Origin: Kitasatospora phosalacinea
Lineage (GTDB): Bacteria > Actinomycetota > Actinomycetes > Streptomycetales > Streptomycetaceae
Assembly (NCBI RefSeq): GCF_000716545.1
Contig: NZ_JNWZ01000010.1
Span: 1 to 64,000, forward strand
Direction: 5' to 3'
DNA: 64,000 bases
Both the position numbers and the translations under genes were made by a program. The stretch's first letter is position 1. Each line of letters opens with the position of its first letter. The notes beneath the pieces were generated by a model that was given only the letters and a program-made list of their open reading frames with translations, searched no databases and was not told the DNA's origin. Positions 59,459-64,000 of this stretch are shown here, one piece after another.

Positions 59459-59464
59459 TAGCCT
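59459..59464 (+). promoter_or_regulatory. -10 element of leaderless PCD/VOC gene
   Basis: TAGCCT six bases before ATG 59471. Confidence 0.6.
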
Positions 59465-59470
59465 GCCCGG

Positions 59471-60145
59471 ATGACTGACGTTCAGAGTGTGGCGAGGATC
59501 AGGCCGTCGGCGTTCCACGCGGCGGGTGGTACGGAGGACTGGCGGGTGCTGGGGGAGGGGGCGTGCGCGTTCTTCCGGACGGGGTCGTTCGGGGCGGGGG
59601 CGCGGCTGGTCGGGGCGATCGGGGAGGCGCTGGCGGGTCTCGGCGAGGCGGACGTGGACCTGCGGCCGGAGGGCGTGACGGTCCGGCTGATCGAGGCGGG
59701 CGAGGAGTACTACGGGCTGACCGAGCGCCACGTCGAGCTGGCCCGGCTGGTGTCCGCCGCCGCGCGGGAGTGCGGCGCGGTCGCCGAGCCGGCGGCCGTG
59801 CAGACCGTCCAGGTCACGGTCGACGCGCTGGAGCTGCCCGCGGTGGTCGCGTTCTGGCGGGCGCTGCTCGGCTACCGGGACCGCTCCGGCAGCCCGGAGG
59901 ACCTGCTCGACCCGGCCCGCCGCGGCGCGCCGTTCTACTTCCAGCAGATGGACGAGCCCCGCCCGCAGCGCAACCGGGTGCACGTGGACGTCTGGGTGCC
60001 GCACGACCTCGCCGAGCAGCGGATCGCCGCCGCGATCGCGGCCGGCGGCCGCCTGGTGACGGACGAGCACGCGCCGAACCACTGGGTGCTGGCCGACCCG
60101 GAGGGCAACGAGGCCTGTGTCGGGGCGGCGGGGGCCGCGGGCTGA
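59471..60145 (+). CDS. PCD-like/VOC fusion protein
   Basis: A 224-residue two-domain protein. Residues 1-100 resemble pterin-4a-carbinolamine dehydratase (YYGLTERHVELARLVSAAA), but the catalytic histidine pair is not visible. Residues 110-220 are a vicinal-oxygen-chelate domain (VQVTVDALELPAVVAFWRALLGY; RVHVDVWVPHD; NHWVLADPEGNEACV). It is not 4-hydroxymandelate synthase, being far too short. Function unknown. Confidence 0.85.
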   Translation: MTDVQSVARIRPSAFHAAGGTEDWRVLGEGACAFFRTGSFGAGARLVGAIGEALAGLGEADVDLRPEGVTVRLIEAGEEYYGLTERHVELARLVSAAARECGAVAEPAAVQTVQVTVDALELPAVVAFWRALLGYRDRSGSPEDLLDPARRGAPFYFQQMDEPRPQRNRVHVDVWVPHDLAEQRIAAAIAAGGRLVTDEHAPNHWVLADPEGNEACVGAAGAAG

Positions 60146-60166
60146 CGGGGCGTCGGGCGGCCCCGT

Positions 60167-60967
60167 TCAGGCGGTCTCGACCAGGCGTCCGCGCAGGCTG
60201 TCCAGGGTCTCGTCCTTGAGGCCGAGCCCGGCCCGGGCGTAGCTCTCGGCGTCGCCCCAGTGCTCGGCGAGGACCTCCAGCGCGGCGTCCAGGTACTCGG
60301 CGCGGACGGAGAACACCGCGTCCGCGACCTCCGGGTCGCCGCCCGCGTCGACGAAGCGTTCCACCAGCGGCGCGTGGTGCGTCCGGACCACCGAGTCCAC
60401 GGACAGGTACTCGGCGCGGACGGTCTCCTCGTCCGCGCCGAGCAGCAGCAGGAGCAGGGTCGCGCCCCAGCCGGTGCGGTCCTTGCCGGCCGTGCAGTGG
60501 AACAGCACCGGGCCGCCGCCCTGGTGGGCGAGCGCGGTGAGCAGCTGCTTGTACGCCTGCCGGGCGGAGGGCGCGGTCACGAACGCCCGGTAGTCCTCGC
60601 GCAGGGCGCTCGCGGCCCGGCCGCCGCCGAGGGCCCGGTTCGCGCCGGACGGGTCGGCGAGGGCCGCCGCCAGCGCCGCCGCCGCGCCGCTGCCGGCCTC
60701 GTCCGCGAGCACGTCCGCGACCAGCAGGTGCGCCCCGCCCGGGACGCGGTCGGGGAAGGCGCCGCGCTCGGCGGCGGTGCGCAGGTCGACGACGGTGCGC
60801 ACGCCGAGCGCGTCGAACATCGGGTCGCCGCCGGGTTCCAGCCGGTCCAGCTGGCCGGAGCGCAGCGCCAGCCCGGGCCGGACCCGGGCCCCGCCGGGCA
60901 GGTCGATGCCACCGAGGTCGCGCAAGTTGGCGACGGTGGCGGAGTCCACGAGGTGCGAGTGCTGCAT
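60167..60967 (-). CDS. Tyrosine/lipid phosphatase (PtpB-like)
   Basis: A 266-residue phosphatase of the Y_phosphatase3 family. P-loop HCTAGKDRTGWG with the nucleophilic Cys; NLRDLGG near the N-terminus and VVDLRTAAE are the family's other motifs. Cytosolic or exported without a visible signal. Ends 21 bp from the convergent VOC gene. Confidence 0.92.
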   Translation of the reverse strand: MQHSHLVDSATVANLRDLGGIDLPGGARVRPGLALRSGQLDRLEPGGDPMFDALGVRTVVDLRTAAERGAFPDRVPGGAHLLVADVLADEAGSGAAAALAAALADPSGANRALGGGRAASALREDYRAFVTAPSARQAYKQLLTALAHQGGGPVLFHCTAGKDRTGWGATLLLLLLGADEETVRAEYLSVDSVVRTHHAPLVERFVDAGGDPEVADAVFSVRAEYLDAALEVLAEHWGDAESYARAGLGLKDETLDSLRGRLVETA

Positions 60968-61228
60968 GACGGCCTCCCTGCCGACGGACCCGGGAAACGG
61001 GCGGACCTTGCCAGCACGCTAGGCGCGTCCCGGGCGGGTCGCCCCCGGAGTACCCCCGGCCGGGCGGACGGCGGAGCGCGCGGGGGCGGCCGGGGGAGCG
61101 CGCGCTCCCCGCGGCGCGCCGTGCCGAGCGCGCCCCTTGATTGACGCGGCGTCAGCGGGCAGGGTGGGCACCGCCCGGCCCGGTCGGGGCGGGCGGTGCC
61201 TGGTGCGACGAAGGGACGGAATCCCCGG

Positions 61229-61795
61229 ATGGCAGCGAAGATCCTGATCATCACCGGTGACGCGGCGGAGTCGCTGGAGGTGTTCTACCCGTACCAGCGG
61301 CTGCTGGAGGAGGGCTACCAGGTCGACATCGCCGCGCCGACCAAGAAGACCCTCCAGTTCGTGGTGCACGACTTCGTCCCCGGCTACGACACGTACACCG
61401 AGAAGGCCGGTTACACCTGGCCCGCCGACCTGGCGTTCGCGGACGTCGACCCTGCGCAGTACGTGGCGCTGGTGCTGCCCGGCGGCCGGGCGCCCGAGTA
61501 CCTGCGCAACGACCCGGAGGTGCAGCGGATCGTCGCCGCGTTCGTCGAGGACGACAAGCCGCTGGCGCAGATCTGCCACGGCCCGCTGATCACCCTGCGG
61601 ACGGGCTCGCTGGCCGGGCGCCGCACCGCCGCGTACCCGGCGCTGGAGCCGGACGTGGCGGCGGGCGGGGCGGACTTCGTGGACGGCGACGCGGTGGTGG
61701 ACGGCGTGGTGGTCTCCGCCCGGGCCTGGCCGGACCACCCGTCCTGGATGCGGGCGTTCGTCAAGCTGCTGCGCGAGAAGGCCCCGGTCGAGTAA
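61229..61795 (+). CDS. DJ-1/PfpI-family protein
   Basis: A 188-residue class I glutamine-amidotransferase-like protein: ILIITGDAAESLEVFYPYQRL, VLPGGRAPEYLR and the nucleophile elbow AQICHGPLIT. Probable deglycase, chaperone or protease-like role. ATG 61229 gives the standard N-terminus. Confidence 0.92.
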   Translation: MAAKILIITGDAAESLEVFYPYQRLLEEGYQVDIAAPTKKTLQFVVHDFVPGYDTYTEKAGYTWPADLAFADVDPAQYVALVLPGGRAPEYLRNDPEVQRIVAAFVEDDKPLAQICHGPLITLRTGSLAGRRTAAYPALEPDVAAGGADFVDGDAVVDGVVVSARAWPDHPSWMRAFVKLLREKAPVE

Positions 61796-61814
61796 CCGGC
61801 CGCCCGGGGTGTCG

Positions 61815-61844
61815 GCTTGCCCGTCCGGGGCCGGGCGGGCAAGC
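61815..61844 (+). terminator. Hairpin after DJ-1 gene
   Basis: Nine perfect pairs GCTTGCCCG / CGGGCAAGC, extending to 12 with one G-U, six-base loop. Confidence 0.75.
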
Positions 61845-61853
61845 GTGTACCCC

Positions 61854-62456
61854 ATGGCAGCACACCTCGGAGGACCGGCCCTGCTCGCGCTGCACGCCCG
61901 GGCGCTGGAGCACTTCGGCGAGCTCGTCCGCGCCGTCCCCGCCGACGGCTGGCGGGCGCCCACCCCGTGCACGGACTGGACGGTGCGGCAGCTGGTCGGC
62001 CACCTGACGTCCGAGCAGCTCTGGGTGCCCGAGCTGCTCGCCGGGGCCACCGTCGCCGAGATCGGCGACCGCTTCGACGGCGACGTCCTCGGCGCGGACC
62101 CGGTGGCGGCCTGGACGGCCGCCGCCGACGCGGCCCGGGCCGCCTTCGCCGCGCCGGGCGCGCTGGAGCGCACCGTGCACCTGTCGTACGGCGCGCGGCG
62201 GGCCGACGGGTACGCCCGGGAGATGACCGTGGACGCGATCGTGCACGGCTGGGACCTGGCCCAGGGGATCGGCGCCGACGCCGCGATCGACCCGGCCGCC
62301 GCCGAGTTCGCGCTCTCCGAACTCGCCCCGCAGGCCGACTCGTTGGCCTCCTCCGGGCTGTTCGCCGACCCGGTGCCCGTCCCGGCCGACGCGGACGCCG
62401 CGACCCGGCTGCTGGGCCTGGTCGGCCGCGACCCGGCGCACCCGCTGAAGCGCTAG
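61854..62456 (+). CDS. TIGR03086-type mycothiol/DinB-fold protein
   Basis: A 200-residue four-helix protein with the maleylpyruvate-isomerase N-terminal fold: PCTDWTVRQLVGHLTSEQLW and MTVDAIVHGWDLAQGIG carry the metal-binding His residues. In actinobacteria these are mycothiol-dependent enzymes of unknown substrate. ATG 61854 fits relatives. Confidence 0.88.
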   Translation: MAAHLGGPALLALHARALEHFGELVRAVPADGWRAPTPCTDWTVRQLVGHLTSEQLWVPELLAGATVAEIGDRFDGDVLGADPVAAWTAAADAARAAFAAPGALERTVHLSYGARRADGYAREMTVDAIVHGWDLAQGIGADAAIDPAAAEFALSELAPQADSLASSGLFADPVPVPADADAATRLLGLVGRDPAHPLKR

Positions 62457-62464
62457 ACGACGCC

Positions 62465-63043
62465 TCAGCGGCGCGCGCGCACCCCGTCCAGGGCGATGGC
62501 CAGGACGTGGTCGCGCCGGCCCTCCTCGGGGAAGGTCACCGAGGTGATGCCGGAGACCATCCGCAGCAGGTCCTCGATGCTCATGTCGGTGCGGACCTCC
62601 CCGGCCCGCTGGGCGCGCTCCAGCAGCGGGGTGCCCCCGGCGTACATGGACATCAGGCAGGCCTGGAAGATGTCCGACTCCTCGCCGGCCAGCGCCTCGC
62701 GGATCGCCCGCTTGGTCGTCGCGTAGTCGACGAACCGGTGCAGCCAGGTGGTCAGCGCCTCCCACGGCGGCAGGTCGGCGACCTGCTCGGCGACCCGGCC
62801 GAGGTCGTCGACCTCGGCGGCGTACGCCGCCTCGAACAGGTGCCGGCGGGTGGGGAAGTTGCGGTAGAGGGTGCCGATGCCGACACCCGCCCGCCGGGCG
62901 ATGTCCTCGAGGGAGGCTTCGGCACCGTGCTCGGCGAAGGCCGCGCGGGCGGCGGCGAGCAGCGCGTCGAAGTTGCGGGCGGCGTCCGCGCGGCGCGGGC
63001 GCTGGGCGGCGAGGAACTCGCTCACCACGATCTGATCCGGCAC
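62465..63043 (-). CDS. TetR-family repressor
   Basis: A 192-residue regulator. HTH at about 40-65 (ASLEDIARRAGVGIGTLYRNFPTRRHLFEAAY in parts), followed by a SbtR-like ligand domain. GAGG lies before the GTG 63043. Divergent from the MFS gene whose promoter bears a matching palindrome, so it is presumably that exporter's repressor. Confidence 0.93.
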   Translation of the reverse strand: MPDQIVVSEFLAAQRPRRADAARNFDALLAAARAAFAEHGAEASLEDIARRAGVGIGTLYRNFPTRRHLFEAAYAAEVDDLGRVAEQVADLPPWEALTTWLHRFVDYATTKRAIREALAGEESDIFQACLMSMYAGGTPLLERAQRAGEVRTDMSIEDLLRMVSGITSVTFPEEGRRDHVLAIALDGVRARR

Positions 63044-63503
63044 GGGGACCTCGTTCTCGACGCGTCCGGGCGGGCGGGGGCGGGGTGCGGCGGCCGGACG
63101 ACCGGGGGTGTTGTTCGGGCTGCTTGTTCGGGTGCTGCGGAGGCGCGGTTCGGGGGAATCGGGAAACCGGATTGAACCGGAGGTCGGCCTCCGCTAATCT
63201 GGAGGCATGCCTCGACTTTAGCACCGGGGCCCGAACTTCGGCCCGCCGCGTACCGGCGGACCGGCCCCTTCGCCGTACCCGGCACCCGCCCGAAGACACC
63301 GGGTGACCGCACGGCCACCGCCCGCACCACGCCGCACCGCACCCACGTACCGCACCGCACCGCACCCGTCAGACCCGTGCCCGGCCGCCGCGACCCGGTG
63401 GCGCCGACGCGCGCCGTTCGAGCCGGGTTCGACCGGCGCCCGTTTCCCGCCGCGGCGCGCACCCCGTTCCCCGCGCGCCCGCCCCGAGTCCCGAGAGGGT
63501 TCG
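63044..63503. other. 460-bp divergent region between TetR and MFS genes
   Basis: No gene found. It holds the TTGAAC/TAATCT promoter and palindrome at 63172-63213 and a CGCAC-rich low-complexity stretch around 63325-63370. The MFS mRNA would have a leader of about 295 bases. Confidence 0.65.
63172..63213 (+). promoter_or_regulatory. Promoter and palindromic operator of MFS gene
   Basis: TTGAAC (63172-63177), 17-bp spacer, TAATCT (63195-63200), immediately followed by the perfect 12-bp palindrome GAGGCATGCCTC (63202-63213); flanking CTAA and TTAG extend the dyad to 28 bp. A classic repressor arrangement covering the transcription start. Confidence 0.78.
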
Positions 63504-64000
63504 ATGAACCGCCACTCCCCCCGCCTGACCTTCGGCGTGCTCGCCGTCGGCGCCGGCGTGTACGCGCTGCTCCAGTCGCTGATCACGCCCGCCCTCCCGA
63601 TCGTCCAGGAGGAGATGCACACCTCGCAGTCCACCGTCACCTGGGTGATGACCGCCTACCTGCTCTCCGCCTCGGTCTTCACCCCGATCCTCGGCCGGAT
63701 CGGCGACCTGGTCGGCAAGAAGCGCACCCTGGTCGCCGCCCTGGTCGCGCTGCTGGTCGGCTGCCTGGTCGCCGCCCTCGCGCCCAACATCACGGTGCTG
63801 ATCCTCGCCCGGGTGATCCAGGGCATCGCCGGCGCGCTGTTCCCGCTCTCCTTCGGCATCATCCGCGACGAGTTCCCGCCCGCCCGGGTCTCCGGCGGCA
63901 TCAGCAACATGTCCGCGGTGATCGCCGTCGGCAGCGGCCTCGGCATGGTCCTGGCCGGACCGATCGTCGGCGCCTTCAACTACCGCTGGCTGTTCTGGCT
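63504..64000 (+). CDS. MFS drug exporter, 3' end outside window
   Basis: N-terminal 165 residues of a DHA2-like major-facilitator exporter: LQSLITPALPIVQEEMHTSQSTVTWVMTAYLLSASV, GRIGDLVGKKRTL (motif A), RVIQGIAGALFPLSFGI. ATG 63504 has GAGAGGG upstream. Divergent from and probably repressed by the TetR protein. Confidence 0.92.
   Translation, partial: MNRHSPRLTFGVLAVGAGVYALLQSLITPALPIVQEEMHTSQSTVTWVMTAYLLSASVFTPILGRIGDLVGKKRTLVAALVALLVGCLVAALAPNITVLILARVIQGIAGALFPLSFGIIRDEFPPARVSGGISNMSAVIAVGSGLGMVLAGPIVGAFNYRWLFW

Noticed and set aside
59471..60145. Candidate 4-hydroxymandelate synthase to supply the cluster's hydroxy-acid oxidase
   Set aside because: Only one VOC domain, about 224 residues against about 350 for HmaS, no matching motifs, and nearly 40 kb from the cluster.
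63207..63221. Mini-ORF ATG-CCT-CGA-CTT-TAG with GGAGG in front, as a leader peptide of the MFS gene
   Set aside because: The GGAGG ends one base before the ATG, too close for initiation, and the bases are explained by the palindromic operator.
1..64000. CRISPR arrays, tRNA or rRNA genes, insertion sequences, phage genes
   Set aside because: No regularly spaced repeats, cloverleaf genes, transposase or integrase motifs were seen on either strand.

Overview
The window is very GC-rich. It has Streptomyces-type codon use and gene families: an AfsR-type SARP regulator, DUF5999, DUF6204 and DUF6271 proteins, the GlcP-like sugar porter, a type-B L36, many GTG starts and many leaderless promoters of the form TAnnnT about 6 nt before the start codon. 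It is therefore chromosomal DNA of a Streptomycetaceae actinobacterium (Streptomyces or Kitasatospora; the sequence alone does not decide). I see no tRNA, rRNA, CRISPR array, insertion sequence or phage gene. Family names come from recognising motifs by eye; no database search was run.

Region 1 (1-20,944) is an accessory biosynthetic gene cluster, cut by the left edge. It consists of discrete (type II) thiotemplate enzymes: two AMP ligases (710-1 partial; 4498-3059), three clear carrier proteins plus one degenerate carrier-like protein, four thiolase-fold proteins (a ketosynthase with Cys-Asn-His instead of Cys-His-His, a half-size ketosynthase-like protein, a KAS III-like enzyme, and a short one keeping only a cysteine) and a dedicated phosphopantetheinyl transferase. 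Beside them lie an FMN alpha-hydroxy-acid oxidase, an alpha/beta hydrolase and a HpgT/PglE-like aminotransferase, which together look like an alpha-hydroxy acid to alpha-keto acid to alpha-amino acid module. A GT1 glycosyltransferase, a DrrAB-type ABC exporter with a truncated permease, a DUF6271/GNAT pair, an AfsR-like and a LuxR-type regulator complete it. DasR-like (dre) palindromes lie in front of two of the operons. The product cannot be named; I propose a glycosylated metabolite built from an unusual amino acid or aryl/alkyl acyl starter.

Region 2 (20,960-33,085) is mixed housekeeping and conditional genes: a 5'-3' exonuclease, a CDF metal exporter, a PuuD-like amidotransferase, a DUF2510 membrane protein, an ECF sigma/YCII pair, a PLP racemase/aldolase-like enzyme, a binding protein without a signal peptide, a short class A beta-lactamase-like protein, an SseB-like protein with a tiny coupled ORF, and an MmyB-type regulator divergent from an SDR across three tandem 16-bp repeats.

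Region 3 (33,145-48,992) holds a long Tat-exported phospholipase C, a P-loop kinase-like protein, GNAT, DUF5999, a glutamate-cysteine ligase-family enzyme, a CPBP protease, a HAD protein, two MFS transporters, two FMN-type oxidoreductases divergent from a MocR regulator, and the small ribosomal protein L36.

Region 4 (49,052-64,000) has NDH-2, a HipA_2/DUF3037 pair, MarR, DUF2797, DUF6204, purB, GNAT, a DHA2 exporter, an AurF-like diiron N-oxygenase behind a palindromic operator, a PHP protein, a PCD/VOC fusion, a tyrosine phosphatase, a DJ-1 protein, a mycothiol-type DinB protein, and a TetR/MFS pair with a clear promoter-operator, cut by the right edge. Convergent gene pairs are repeatedly separated by strong GC-rich hairpins.
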